A DNA stretch of 64,000 nt from Tatumella sp. JGM118 (GTDB taxonomy: Bacteria > Pseudomonadota > Gammaproteobacteria > Enterobacterales > Enterobacteriaceae), in NCBI RefSeq assembly GCF_018257515.1, contig NZ_JAERJR010000012.1, positions 1 to 64,000 on the forward strand, in the 5' to 3' direction. Of the stretch, positions 10,138 through 20,093 are shown in pieces (position 1 is the first letter of the stretch; every line of letters begins with the position of its first letter). The position numbers were made by a program, and so were the translations under genes. The notes beneath the pieces are model-generated. The model saw only the letters and a program-made list of their open reading frames with translations. It ran no database searches and was not told the DNA's origin.

Positions 10138-10206
10138 TCTGTAACTCCTTCGCGTTGAGTGTGCCGGGGGTGACTGCAACCCGCGTTACCGGCGTCCACG
10201 GTGACG

Positions 10207-12360
10207 TTATCCCAATGGCGGGCTCCAGGGCGGTGTTTCCGTTTCTGTCGGGACCGGCGATTCCGTCGGGCTTTCTGTGGGTGACGGCAGGGTTGGCAAC
10301 CTGCCTAAGCCGGCCCCGGCGATAATTCCCGGAATACCGGGCTTGCCGATGATCGCGCCCCCACCGCCACCGCCACCGCCACCACCGCCGCAGTTCTGAC
10401 AATCGCCAGGGTTTATCAGTACCTGTCCTCCCTGTAATACCAGTTGCTGAGAACCGATAATCCGTACCAGCGGTGCGCTGATCACCAGCTCATTGGCGGA
10501 GTTAATACAGAAAATGCCCCCGGCGGTCATCGTCGCCGCCCCCCCGGCGGCCAGCTGATGCGCTCCGCCGACCACGACGGAGTGATATCCGCCCACCGCC
10601 GTCATAAATGCGCCTCCGACATTAATTCCTTTGGCGCCTCCCACATTATCGCTCTGCCCTCCGCCGACAGAGATACCCAGTGCGCCCCCGACCAGCATAC
10701 TGCTTTCACCGGCCACCGACAGCGCGTCATTCGCCCCGACCGTGACGGCCCGGGAGCGACCAATCACCTGTTCTTCATCGCGCTTGGTCAGCCGGTTCAT
10801 ATCTCTTTCGGCCTGCTCCCAGTAATTTTCCAGTCCCGGTTTATCTTCAAAGCGGAGTCCGTTGAAATTTGTACGGCCACCGCCGGGCGTGCGGCTGATC
10901 CAGCCACTCTGGGTGGCATTTTCGGGGAGTTCCCAGGGAGGCATGGTGACATTGTTATACAGACTGCCCATCACCAGCGGTCGATCCGGGTCCCCGTTAA
11001 TAAAGTCGATGATCACTTCATGCCCCACCCTCGGGATACAGATACCGCCAAAATAATTACCCGCCCAGGGCTGACTGACGCGCATCCAGCAGGAATCCGA
11101 CTCTCTGTTTTTTCCATAACGATCCCACAGAAAACGCACTTTGATCCGGCCATATTCATCGGTCCAGATCTCTTTTCCGGGCGGACCGACCACAATGGCG
11201 GTCTGGGGACCGTAAGTCCTGCGCCGGGGGACGCTGCGCGGATGCCGGTAAATTTTAGTGGCGGGCTGCACCTGAAAATGGCATTGCACCGAAAAATCGG
11301 CTGTGCCGGTCCGTTCAGTGATTTCACGGCAATCCAGTTCTGTCCCCAGCACAAGATATTCACAGTTCGCTTTCGCCAGAGGATAGTGGTCCAGCGTGAA
11401 AACACAGCCGCAGACTATCGTCGGTACCGGGGCACTGCCCTGACTGCGGGAACCTGCCGCTCCCCGCTCTTCCATCCGGACCCGTGCTAAATGTTCTCCC
11501 GTCGCCGTATCACCATAGTTGCCTGGCCAGTCAAATATCTCCTGTTGGTTAAAACTGGTGTGCCGGGGTTTGCTGTCGAGGGACAGGATATCGGCGCGGG
11601 AGCGGGTAAAGTCATAATCATTCGTCACCCAGCGCCCGGAGGTAAGCGTTTGCAGGTGATGGAATTGCGCAATATATTCTTTCCGGTTTTCATGCGTTTG
11701 CTGGTCATACCCCACCACGTGGGCGCTGGCGGATAAAAACGGTTTATGCGCCCCGATATTATCGACAATCACCAGCTTATGCTGTTGTCCCTGATGCTCA
11801 AAAAACCAGTACAACCCCCACTCTTCCATCAGTCGCTGGATAAAACCGAAATCGGTTTCTCCGTACTGGACCTGATATTCCAGTGGCGGGTAGGTCGCCG
11901 CTATGCGTTTTTCCTGCGGAAAATCATAATCGGCGAGGACCTCACCGATGATCTCAGTCACCGTTTTATTCTGGAAAATACGGAAATCTGACGTCAGCTC
12001 AGCCAGATAGAGCCAGGGACGCAGGACCATCTGATAAAGGGCACAATTATTCCTGCGCCCGAGAAACCTGACCTGCTGAACAATACCGGTGATCTCGCGA
12101 TGAGCTGACTCTGTTCCGGTCTCCGTCCGCCAGTCATTCAGGGCGATCCGGACGGTCATCTGTTTACCAATCAGTGATTTGATATCAATCGCTGAGGCCG
12201 CCTGCCACGAAATATTGCTGTTGTCCGGCGTGGTAGCGGTCACGGTATAATTGTAGAGTGCCGACAGCGACTCTTCTCCCTGCAGACGGGTGATCACCAG
12301 CGCGGGTTCACCAAGCAGGTGAGGCATTGCGGCACTTTCTAAGCTAAGAGTTCGGGTCAT
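10207..12360 (-). CDS. vgrG: Type VI spike protein VgrG (TssI)
   Basis: 717 residues. The order is the gp27-like domain (from MTRTLSLES to about residue 380; contains YGETDFGFIQRLMEEWGLYWFFEH), then the gp5 OB fold (EYGRIKVRFLWDR, RVSQPWAGNYFGG, PRVGHEVIIDFINGDPDRP) and a gp5-like beta-helix with VGG repeats. After the helix comes an 11-glycine run (residues 658-668) and a 49-residue tail. The last 30 residues of the tail hold 10 Pro, 6 Thr and 4 Ser, including PTESPTESP. No recognisable effector domain is fused. It stands between tssM and the PAAR gene. Confidence 0.97.
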   Translation of the reverse strand: MTRTLSLESAAMPHLLGEPALVITRLQGEESLSALYNYTVTATTPDNSNISWQAASAIDIKSLIGKQMTVRIALNDWRTETGTESAHREITGIVQQVRFLGRRNNCALYQMVLRPWLYLAELTSDFRIFQNKTVTEIIGEVLADYDFPQEKRIAATYPPLEYQVQYGETDFGFIQRLMEEWGLYWFFEHQGQQHKLVIVDNIGAHKPFLSASAHVVGYDQQTHENRKEYIAQFHHLQTLTSGRWVTNDYDFTRSRADILSLDSKPRHTSFNQQEIFDWPGNYGDTATGEHLARVRMEERGAAGSRSQGSAPVPTIVCGCVFTLDHYPLAKANCEYLVLGTELDCREITERTGTADFSVQCHFQVQPATKIYRHPRSVPRRRTYGPQTAIVVGPPGKEIWTDEYGRIKVRFLWDRYGKNRESDSCWMRVSQPWAGNYFGGICIPRVGHEVIIDFINGDPDRPLVMGSLYNNVTMPPWELPENATQSGWISRTPGGGRTNFNGLRFEDKPGLENYWEQAERDMNRLTKRDEEQVIGRSRAVTVGANDALSVAGESSMLVGGALGISVGGGQSDNVGGAKGINVGGAFMTAVGGYHSVVVGGAHQLAAGGAATMTAGGIFCINSANELVISAPLVRIIGSQQLVLQGGQVLINPGDCQNCGGGGGGGGGGGAIIGKPGIPGIIAGAGLGRLPTLPSPTESPTESPVPTETETPPWSPPLG
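10357..10389 (-). repeat. Poly-glycine codon repeat in vgrG
   Basis: Eleven consecutive Gly codons, mostly alternating GGT and GGC, so the DNA is an imperfect six-base tandem repeat. Length change by whole codons would alter the hinge between spike and tail without breaking the frame. Confidence 0.9.
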
Positions 12361-12441
12361 AAAACCGCCAGTCAGTTAGTTATCGTTAAAAACGGCGCGG
12401 ACAGAAAAAACCGTGGATGCTTCGTCCTGCACCTCCGCAGA

Positions 12442-15400
12442 TCACGGACAGGTAAAACGCCTCAGCAGAGTCATCAGTGATTCCCCGTGAAAAACCAGCC
12501 CGGCAATCTGCAACGTCGCTGCGGAGCTGCCATCACCGGTACCGAAATCGGCCGCGACCTCCCCCGTCAGCGTGATCCGCAATTGCTGCGCACTGTCCAG
12601 CCAGCGAAACAACGCCCAGGGACCGGTAAAGCGGCGGGTTCGGGTTTCACCGGTTCTGGCTGAGGTCAGGCTCAGGGTCACCGACGGGTCAGATTCTGTG
12701 GCAGGCCAGTGGATAGCGGTCTGCCTGACCGGCCCATGGCTATAGGTCAGCCGCTGTGACGCCGTACGTAATTCAAGGCGGCTGATGCCCGGAGACAACC
12801 AGGGAACCGAAATCTTCAGGGGAAGCGACAGTTGCGCCGCCCCGCCCGGGAAAAATGCCTGTCTGATCTGCCGTGCATTGCTGAACATTTCCAGGCTCCG
12901 GTTCTCACTGTCTGCCGGGGCTGTCCCCGTAAAATGCCAGGCGGGTTCTGTCACCACCGTTTTTCCGGCAAGATGCTGATTAAAATAGGCTCCGGCACTC
13001 TCTTCCCCGCTAAAGAAGCGGTTAAAATCTTCCCCGCTGACTTCCCGGGCGGTCTGAATAAAGGGATACCTGCCTGCCAGAATCTTTCGGCAATACGCGA
13101 CCGGACCCGCCGCAATACCCGCCGCCGTCCGCGCCGTTGCCGTCTGACGATTAACGGCGGCTATCTGCTCCAGCAATGGCTGCACGATATTGCTGACCGG
13201 TAACGGCCAGGCTGACGAACGGGTCAGCAGTTCCGCGATAAATTCAGTGACGGCTTGCGCAGAGGCTTTTTCGCTTTCTGCCTGCTGAGCACTCAACAGA
13301 ATCTGTAACTCTTCCAGCTGTGCCCGGAGCTGACACAACGGGGTCTCCGTCTGACAATTCTCCGCAGCAGGGGTCGCCTCACCGCCTGCCCGGACAAAAT
13401 AACGCAACGACTTAAACCGGTTATCCACCTGCCGGCGGAGCACAGACTGGCGATCGTCGTTATAGGCCTTCAGCCCTTGCCGGACCCCGGCGATACCGGC
13501 AGTTACCGGACTTTTTTCACTGCCGGCTTCCGGAGAGTCCGCCAGTGTGGTTTCTGCCACACTCCTCTGTAACAGGGTAAACAACGGCGAGTCGATGGAC
13601 GCCAGTTGCCCCAGCCGGTCGGGCAGCTGCCGGTAACCCGGCCGCGAGGCATGCCCTGCCAGCACCGATGGACGCAGACGTATTTCAGCCAGATAGTGCT
13701 GCCAGGTGCGGGCATATTCCGACAGATAACGGTCCATCACCGCATGATATAACCGGATGGTCGCCGGGGTTCGCAGTTGCGATGCCGGGTCCGGATGCTC
13801 CTGTTCTGTAACCTGCCCCATGACTGCCTTGTCCTCACGTGCCAGGGAAGTGACCTGTAGCAGAATTTTTTTTTTGACCTGCTGATAGCCTGCCCGTGTA
13901 AAAAGTCCGGGTATGACCGGTACCGGGGCTTCTGCCTGTAGTGAAAACAATGGCTGACTGCTGTCCCCGGCCATCTGCCGGAGATCCAGTGGCGGAGGCT
14001 CATCGGCGGACAATCCCTTTTTCAGGCGCAGATAGAGACGCGCCGGTGCGTCTTCGCGGCCCAGAAAATCCCTGGCGCGGCGGATCAACGCCTCATCCGC
14101 CGGTTCTCTGAGTAGTGTCTGTGGCAGACGGAAGAGCTGTGTCAGATGCGGGATCACGGAAATATCGGCAGGGGCGGCGGAAAGTGGTGCTGCCTCCGGC
14201 CATAAGCCGGAAAGGTCACGGGTCAGGAAAGGGACATCCGCCGGGATAATGCCATAGAGCATCAGATAACGCCGGAGACTGACATAAACGGTATCGTAGG
14301 AGCGTTCAGCCAGCGCCAGCGTTAACTGGCGTGCAGCATACTGACGAAGAAACGGCAGTAAGGTTTTTTGTAGCATCTCACGGTAAAGTGCCTGCGAAAC
14401 TTCAGCGACCCGATGACCGGTGAAAAGCCCGTATCGCCAGTTCAGCCCCGGATCCGCCAGATCCAGCCCCGGGGCATCCGGCAGGTGACGGAAGCCGGCC
14501 AGTAACGGCGGCAGTTCCGCAGGACGCGCCGACGGCTGCAGATGCATAAAGCGTTCCTGTGCTTCCCGAAGCGCGGCTGTTTTACCGCTGACCGCCTGTA
14601 AATAACCGGTATTATTCTGATAGCTACGGTACAGCCCATAAGAGATCACCATCAGTAACAACAGCAATGCACTGTGTTTCAGCCAGTGCCGGATGACAGG
14701 GCCGGAAAACGTCAGTGAGGTTTTGGCCGCCAGAGACTGGTCCCTGATAATCAGTTCACAAAACAACTGATGTAAAAAGCAGGGATGTCCGGGGCCCTGC
14801 CGGCGGGGGGGCGCTGCCTCTGCCTCTGCCTCTGCGGCGGGCGGGCTCACATAACCGGCCCACTGGCGGATAACGGTTAGCGGGTTAGTAAACTGCCGGG
14901 TGTCCCCGGGATAACAGCTGGTGAGATAGATCCCCCGCAGTGCAGAACCGTTGCCGGTATCGTCATAGCGGGACGGGAAAAAGAGCGTTTGCAGAAACTG
15001 TCGCAGATTCTGTACCAGTACCGAGAGATCACCCGGAAAGCCGTACATCTTTTTGCGATCAGCGGGATCATACTCTTTTAGCAGACGGACATTAATTTCT
15101 GATTCAATCCGCTGAACCAGCGAAACCAGCTGCTGCTCCGCCTGCTGGCTGACCAGTGATTCTCCGGCCCCGGCAGGGAAACTGATCCCCCAGATATCCT
15201 GTTGTTCCTGCCGGGAAAGCCCGCGAAAATATTCAGCAAATCCGCACAGATAATCCAGTTGCGTCACCACCAGATAGACCGGAAAAAACTGATCATGGAT
15301 CCGGCGTAATTCGCTCAGCCGGTGACGTAATGTTGCGGCAAGCCGCTCCCGGGTATCCTGGTCCGTTGCCGTCAGTTCCTGCGCCGAAACCATCAGTAAA

Positions 15401-16227
15401 ACACCGTTGATGGCGACACCCGGCCGACTGGCTTTTAACGCATTCTGCAGCGTCAGCCATTCAGCCTGGCTGCTCTGTGCCGCGCTGACATATTTCCCGT
15501 CAGTATCAAGATAGACCGCATCATTGGCCAGCCAGCAACGGCAGAGTTCCGGGTGACCGGCGCTGACCGACAAGGGTTCCATGGTTTCGGTTAACGGGAA
15601 ATGCTGACCACACAGACTGACAGCCGTCGTTTTACCGGCGCCCTGGCTGCCAAGCAGGAGATACCAGGGGATCATCTCCTGCCGGCGTATCAGCCCTGTC
15701 AGTCTGCCCCTGCGGGAAGCGGCCTTCGTTCTCTGCTGCAACTCCTGGTTCACCTGTCGGAACATCGCATCTATCCCGTCAGAGACCTCTGCCGCTTCGG
15801 CAATCCCCTGCTCTGCCGCCGGACGGCGAAAATACCCCCGGCGGCGAAGCCAGAGAACAACGCAATAACACAACCAGACCACCAGCATCAGGCCGGTAAG
15901 CAGTAGCCGTGTCGTAACCCCGGAGAGAAAAAATCCCTCCCCGAAAGAGAGACAAGGTCCCGTAACCCAAAGCAACACTATCCCGGTGACCAGCACCGTC
16001 AGTGATCCATGCCAGCGGGCCAGGGAGGTAATAAACAGGAAAATAATAAACAGGATCGCCAGCAACCGCGGTAACACATCGGCCAGCGGCCGTGCATCAC
16101 CGAACCCGATCTTTGGCCCCGTGAACCAGATGACTGCCATCAAAACGCCGGCAATGACCAGGCGCAGTAGCAGCAGAATATTATCACGCGATACCAGACG
16201 ACGGAGAAAAGACATATTATATCTCAT
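12442..16227 (-). CDS. tssM: Type VI membrane complex protein TssM (IcmF)
   Basis: 1261 residues, typical length. Two or three N-terminal membrane helices (about residues 17-34, 50-85 and 103-125) precede a cytoplasmic domain with Walker A GSQGAGKTT near residue 193. A further helix (HSALLLLLMVISYGLY) leads to the large periplasmic part, which binds TssJ and forms the trans-envelope complex with TssL. The ATG overlaps the tssL stop (TAATG); a second ATG four codons on (MSFLRR) is also possible. An A10 run at 13866-13875 sits in the coding sequence. Confidence 0.96.
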   Translation of the reverse strand: MRYNMSFLRRLVSRDNILLLLRLVIAGVLMAVIWFTGPKIGFGDARPLADVLPRLLAILFIIFLFITSLARWHGSLTVLVTGIVLLWVTGPCLSFGEGFFLSGVTTRLLLTGLMLVVWLCYCVVLWLRRRGYFRRPAAEQGIAEAAEVSDGIDAMFRQVNQELQQRTKAASRRGRLTGLIRRQEMIPWYLLLGSQGAGKTTAVSLCGQHFPLTETMEPLSVSAGHPELCRCWLANDAVYLDTDGKYVSAAQSSQAEWLTLQNALKASRPGVAINGVLLMVSAQELTATDQDTRERLAATLRHRLSELRRIHDQFFPVYLVVTQLDYLCGFAEYFRGLSRQEQQDIWGISFPAGAGESLVSQQAEQQLVSLVQRIESEINVRLLKEYDPADRKKMYGFPGDLSVLVQNLRQFLQTLFFPSRYDDTGNGSALRGIYLTSCYPGDTRQFTNPLTVIRQWAGYVSPPAAEAEAEAAPPRRQGPGHPCFLHQLFCELIIRDQSLAAKTSLTFSGPVIRHWLKHSALLLLLMVISYGLYRSYQNNTGYLQAVSGKTAALREAQERFMHLQPSARPAELPPLLAGFRHLPDAPGLDLADPGLNWRYGLFTGHRVAEVSQALYREMLQKTLLPFLRQYAARQLTLALAERSYDTVYVSLRRYLMLYGIIPADVPFLTRDLSGLWPEAAPLSAAPADISVIPHLTQLFRLPQTLLREPADEALIRRARDFLGREDAPARLYLRLKKGLSADEPPPLDLRQMAGDSSQPLFSLQAEAPVPVIPGLFTRAGYQQVKKKILLQVTSLAREDKAVMGQVTEQEHPDPASQLRTPATIRLYHAVMDRYLSEYARTWQHYLAEIRLRPSVLAGHASRPGYRQLPDRLGQLASIDSPLFTLLQRSVAETTLADSPEAGSEKSPVTAGIAGVRQGLKAYNDDRQSVLRRQVDNRFKSLRYFVRAGGEATPAAENCQTETPLCQLRAQLEELQILLSAQQAESEKASAQAVTEFIAELLTRSSAWPLPVSNIVQPLLEQIAAVNRQTATARTAAGIAAGPVAYCRKILAGRYPFIQTAREVSGEDFNRFFSGEESAGAYFNQHLAGKTVVTEPAWHFTGTAPADSENRSLEMFSNARQIRQAFFPGGAAQLSLPLKISVPWLSPGISRLELRTASQRLTYSHGPVRQTAIHWPATESDPSVTLSLTSARTGETRTRRFTGPWALFRWLDSAQQLRITLTGEVAADFGTGDGSSAATLQIAGLVFHGESLMTLLRRFTCP
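13866..13875 (-). repeat. A10 homopolymer inside tssM
   Basis: Ten consecutive A on the coding strand, encoding part of VKKKI. It is the longest single-base run I saw in the window. The frame is intact here; loss or gain of a base would truncate TssM. Confidence 0.9.
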
Positions 16228-17585
16228 TAATAAGTCACGAAAAATTCAACACGACGGTTCACGGCCCTGCCGGCTGCGGTCGCATTACTGGCGACCGGTT
16301 GCCCTTCTCCCATCCCCTGTACCGACACCCTGTCCGCCGGAATGCCCGACACTGTCAGTACATCGGCAACCGCTCGCGCACGAAGGGAAGAAAGCATCGT
16401 GTTATCTTTGATAGTCCCCTGACGAACGGGGAGGGAATCGGTATGCCCGATAACCCGAACCGAGCCGTTCACCTGCCGGATTTGTGTTGCGACTCTGCGG
16501 ATGACCTCTGTCATCGCCGGAGAGACACGGGCAGAACCGGACTCAAAAGTATGATCACCACTGAGCACCACATGGCTCTGCTGATCATCTTCATTGACCG
16601 TGAGTAACCGCTGTTGTATTTCCGGCTGCAATAACTGACCGAGCCGTAAACGGGGGAAAGGCAATAAATCGGCGGTTTTCACCGGATAAAGCGCATGGAT
16701 CGCCGCCAGCAGCGGCTGTCTGGCTACGAATAACCGGTAACTGTCATTCAGCCAGCTCACCGCCAGGATAACTCCGGAGATAATCAGCGTGGTACGCAAT
16801 GGCAGAGACCAGCGCCAACGGTAAGGCGGCGGATATTCCGGTAAGATCGCCATGATGGCCGGCAACGCCTGCTGCCGGCGATGACTCTGTAACAGCGTAA
16901 GCAGCCGCTGACGTATCCTGATCAGTTGCCGCTCACCGTCCTGCTGAACACTGTAACGACCTTCAAACCCCAGGCCGAGTATGCGCAATAAAATCCCGAT
17001 AACATCCATATACTCCGCAGGACTCATGGATATCCGGCCAATCAGCAGGAAAAATTTAGTACCGCCATCGTTATCATTTTCAAAGTAATTCAACAGATTG
17101 TTTTGGGACCAGCCGGTTTCTGTCCCCCAGTTCGTACTGTGCGCGGCTTCATCCAGCGCCGTGCAGAGGCAATAACGGACGATGGCCATTTTTTTCCAGG
17201 GAATATTCACCTCATCGCAGAGCATCGTGAAGTAATTGATTTCACGCATCAGGATCTCCCGCAGGGGAGCGGCATGCCGGAGATCGCTCAGCTCCTGCGG
17301 CATTTGGCTGATTGCCCGCAACAGGGGTTTTGCGGCTTCCAGTAACGGATCGCTGGCGGCTTTTACTCCCGGGATACGCGAGCGGACATGCTGCGGATCG
17401 GCATCAAACACGGCTGCGATTTGTTCGTGCTGCAGCGGCACATGCTGATATTCCGGGTCGCCGGGCGGGATAGCCTCCTCGCTCTCCCAGACATCTCTGT
17501 TATCCAGCAAAAAATCGCCCCATCCCTCTTCTGCCTCTGAGGCCGCTGGCTGTGCGGGCACTTCCTGTGCCTTCTCTGGTTTCAT
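16227..17585 (-). CDS. tssL: Type VI protein TssL with C-terminal OmpA domain
   Basis: 452 residues from ATG 17585, which overlaps the tssK stop by four bases (ATGA). A TTG-started extension to 17603 lies inside tssK and is less likely. The DotU/IcmH domain covers about residues 60-260 (LREILMREINYFTMLCDEVNIPWK, then RYCLCTALDEAAHSTNWG). A membrane helix follows at about 262-280. An OmpA-like peptidoglycan-binding domain follows at about 337-450 (GHTDSLPVRQG and NRRVEFFV). This is the extended TssL type that anchors the complex to the cell wall by itself. Confidence 0.95.
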   Translation of the reverse strand: MKPEKAQEVPAQPAASEAEEGWGDFLLDNRDVWESEEAIPPGDPEYQHVPLQHEQIAAVFDADPQHVRSRIPGVKAASDPLLEAAKPLLRAISQMPQELSDLRHAAPLREILMREINYFTMLCDEVNIPWKKMAIVRYCLCTALDEAAHSTNWGTETGWSQNNLLNYFENDNDGGTKFFLLIGRISMSPAEYMDVIGILLRILGLGFEGRYSVQQDGERQLIRIRQRLLTLLQSHRRQQALPAIMAILPEYPPPYRWRWSLPLRTTLIISGVILAVSWLNDSYRLFVARQPLLAAIHALYPVKTADLLPFPRLRLGQLLQPEIQQRLLTVNEDDQQSHVVLSGDHTFESGSARVSPAMTEVIRRVATQIRQVNGSVRVIGHTDSLPVRQGTIKDNTMLSSLRARAVADVLTVSGIPADRVSVQGMGEGQPVASNATAAGRAVNRRVEFFVTY

Positions 17586-18931
17586 GAGGTTCGTATCCCC
17601 CAAAGTTCCATCTTCATGGCCGGAAAGTCACCCGCGATATGTAAAGACAGCGACCCGGATTCCGCTATCGCCCGCCAGAAATCGCCTTTTCTCTGCAGTT
17701 CAAAATAGACATAGTCTGCCCGGTAAGGGATCTGACGGGGGGGCACGGGTAATGCCTGAATCAGCAACCCCGGCAGGTGTGATCGCACCAGCTCGTGAAG
17801 GTGCTGTGGTGCACTGATTTTGACCCGCGAGAAAAACTGATGCTGTAACACATCCGGGGCCAGCCGGGCATGTACCGCAAGAACAATACCTGTAAACGCA
17901 TTCAGTTCAGCCGGCAACACGGATGCCACCCAGATACCGTGACCCTTGGCATGCAACGGAATTATCTCTCCCGCCCTGACCAGAATCTGATTAAGCAGGT
18001 CATGGACCTGATCCACCAGCGGACGTAACGAGCTATAAAGGCTGGCATGATCATAATCGGGGGCCGGCGAAGGCCGGCGGACTTTCGTTTCCACAAAGGT
18101 CGATGCCTCCGCCGCCAGCCGGGCGAGTACCTGATAAACGTCGACCGGCGGGGTTTGCGGTGTATTGCGCAGATGCTCCAGGATCACCTGATATTTATTG
18201 AATATCTGCAATAACAGATAATCCATGACACTGGCGTTATCTTCGGGTTTTCCGTCGCTGGCGATCAGTCGTCCGGCAAGTAAGCCGGCGCGAATCTTCA
18301 CTAACCCGCTGAGATGATTAAGCCATTCGCAGATCAACGCATTCGCCCCGTAACAGCTGACCGGGGGGATGTAGTCGTCCGTATGCAGTAATACACTGCC
18401 GTCCGGACGAAGTGCTTTGACTTTTGCACAAGGCAACCCAATCCAGGCTCCGGTCATTCCGCTATCGGGGAGTAATTTCAGCCGCAGCCGCGCCAGCTGA
18501 ACAGGCTTCCTTCCCTGCCGGATAGCATTACTGTCCGTCAGCTCCGTATCCACGGCAGAAAAACGCGCCAGAGAATCCGGGCTGCCGCTATCGAAGATGG
18601 TTTCATCGCTGTTATCCAGCCTGAGTGGCACCGCCAGAAAGATAGTCTTACCGCTGTGCTCCGGCAGGAGCGTCAGAGGCGCTGGGATCCCGGCATGGCC
18701 GGGCATATCAAAGGGTGTACCATCAGGAAAAACACCACTGGCACTGCGTAAGACCAGCTTGCCGTAAGTCAGTGCTTCACTGTCTATCTCATAGCGTGAA
18801 AATCCCCAGAAATAGAGGCCAGGGGCAGACGCCCGCTGATGGATAAAATACTCCAGATAGCGTTCCTGCTGCTGAAATATCTGGGGGCGTAAAAACAGCC
18901 CCTCACTCCAGACCACTTTGTTGGTTTTCAT
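17582..18931 (-). CDS. tssK: Type VI baseplate protein TssK
   Basis: 449 residues, standard length. The N-terminus KVVWSEGLFLRPQIFQQQERYLEYF is the family signature. TssK forms trimers that join the baseplate (TssE, F, G) to the membrane complex (TssL, M). Its stop overlaps tssL by four bases and its start lies 3 bases after the tssJ stop-proximal end in transcription order, so tssJ, tssK, tssL and tssM are tightly coupled. Confidence 0.95.
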   Translation of the reverse strand: MKTNKVVWSEGLFLRPQIFQQQERYLEYFIHQRASAPGLYFWGFSRYEIDSEALTYGKLVLRSASGVFPDGTPFDMPGHAGIPAPLTLLPEHSGKTIFLAVPLRLDNSDETIFDSGSPDSLARFSAVDTELTDSNAIRQGRKPVQLARLRLKLLPDSGMTGAWIGLPCAKVKALRPDGSVLLHTDDYIPPVSCYGANALICEWLNHLSGLVKIRAGLLAGRLIASDGKPEDNASVMDYLLLQIFNKYQVILEHLRNTPQTPPVDVYQVLARLAAEASTFVETKVRRPSPAPDYDHASLYSSLRPLVDQVHDLLNQILVRAGEIIPLHAKGHGIWVASVLPAELNAFTGIVLAVHARLAPDVLQHQFFSRVKISAPQHLHELVRSHLPGLLIQALPVPPRQIPYRADYVYFELQRKGDFWRAIAESGSLSLHIAGDFPAMKMELWGIRTS

Positions 18932-18934
18932 GAT

Positions 18935-19495
18935 TTATTCCGTTTCCGTCAGAGTCAGCCCCAGCCGGTGAACTCTGGCATACAGGGTGTTATCCCGGGA
19001 GGTAAACAGCTTTTTCCACCAGGGAAGTGCATCACGCTGCGGGAGCGGCTGTACCGATTTCCACTGCGCGTGATCAATGTCACGAAATTCACCGGTGACG
19101 CCAATGGCCCGGGTGTCTGCCATGACCGGTAGTGTCAGGCACCGGCTTTCCCCCGGCTGAAATACCGCACTGAATATACGTTTTGCACCGTTGTTTTCCC
19201 CGAAGTCCCGCAACTCAGTTATCTCACTGTCGATAATCCCGGGGAGGCTCATACGATAGATTGCAATATTTACCGGAGCCGGTTCACCGTAGCGGTTCGG
19301 GTTAACATCTTTATCGACCCGGATATCCAGCAATAACGGAGATCGTTTTTTTTCGGGTAATGAAGAACTGCAGCCCACCGCGAAAAAAATGAAACACAAT
19401 GACAACAGCCGAAGGCTGCGATAAATAGCTGCTCTGTTTTTCACCTGACGGAAATTCTTTACTCTGCCATTTAAAATAACCGTTTTTATTTTCAT
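18935..19495 (-). CDS. tssJ: Type VI outer-membrane lipoprotein TssJ
   Basis: 186 residues from ATG 19495, with AGGGA five bases upstream; the frame runs on to 19525 without support. A long basic N-region leads to the membrane core LRLLSLCFIFFAVGC with lipobox AVGC. The mature part shows the TssJ fold: DVNPNRYGEPAPVNIAIY, ESRCLTLPV and IGVTGEFRDI. TssJ is the outer-membrane part of the TssJLM channel. An A8 run lies just after the lipobox region. Confidence 0.92.
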   Translation of the reverse strand: MKIKTVILNGRVKNFRQVKNRAAIYRSLRLLSLCFIFFAVGCSSSLPEKKRSPLLLDIRVDKDVNPNRYGEPAPVNIAIYRMSLPGIIDSEITELRDFGENNGAKRIFSAVFQPGESRCLTLPVMADTRAIGVTGEFRDIDHAQWKSVQPLPQRDALPWWKKLFTSRDNTLYARVHRLGLTLTETE

Positions 19496-19525
19496 CGCTT
19501 CCCTGCCCCCGGCTATCAGCCGCAC

Positions 19526-19568
19526 CCCGGGTGAAATCTCCCGGGCCAGGCTGAATATTCAGCCTGGC
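19526..19568 (-). other. Tandem hairpins downstream of hcp
   Basis: A perfect inverted repeat (19545-19568; GCCAGGCTGA arms, ten base pairs) lies 8 bases past the hcp stop and is followed by a CCCGGG/CCCGGG hairpin (19526-19545). No T run follows, so these look like mRNA-stabilising or attenuating structures that would let hcp be made in excess over tssJKLM. Confidence 0.55.
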
Positions 19569-19575
19569 TGATCAA

Positions 19576-20061
19576 TTAACTGCGCTGATTGGCCTTGATA
19601 TCGTAACTGGCAGAAATAATGCCGGATTTATTCCCTTCAGCACTCTGCATAACATAGTCCTGTGTGAAGCCGGAGAACGAGAAAGCAACCACTTCACGGG
19701 GGCGGACATCTTCATTACTGCATCCGGAAACCCCGACCTGCGTAATAATGACATCCGTGAATTTAATATTCAGATATTCCAGCGGTTCTCCCCCCGCTTT
19801 ACGGACGACAAACTTAATTTCCTTAATATGTTTTCCTGAAAGGCAATAACTTAATAAATTGGTACTCGCCTTATCCAGATAATGTTCAAACCTGAAATCA
19901 CTGACTGTCGCCTTCCCGGCGCCGCCGCCGGAACCGGCATGCATATTGGAATGCTGGAGGCTTTCCCAGCTCCAGTTAAGCACTTCAATTTCATTTTTAT
20001 GAGAAGCATCCAGTGATTCACCTTCGATGCCATCGATTTTAATAAACATATCCTGAGCCAT
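19576..20061 (-). CDS. hcp: Type VI tube protein Hcp (TssD)
   Basis: 161 residues. The start MAQDMFIKIDGIEGES and the segments WESLQHSNMHAGSGGGAGKA and FTDVIITQVGVSGCS are typical of Hcp1-type proteins. Hexameric rings stack into the inner tube that is shot out by sheath contraction. It carries no C-terminal effector extension. Hairpins on both sides of the gene (20094-20112 and 19526-19568) suggest that its mRNA is processed or regulated separately. Confidence 0.96.
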   Translation of the reverse strand: MAQDMFIKIDGIEGESLDASHKNEIEVLNWSWESLQHSNMHAGSGGGAGKATVSDFRFEHYLDKASTNLLSYCLSGKHIKEIKFVVRKAGGEPLEYLNIKFTDVIITQVGVSGCSNEDVRPREVVAFSFSGFTQDYVMQSAEGNKSGIISASYDIKANQRS

Positions 20062-20093
20062 AATAATCCTTATTTATCGCTGTTAGAGATACA

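Noticed and set aside
10444-11490. Long 348-codon open frame antisense to vgrG
   Set aside because: It mirrors the VgrG coding frame, has no ribosome site and shows no protein-family pattern; long antisense frames are common in GC-rich genes.
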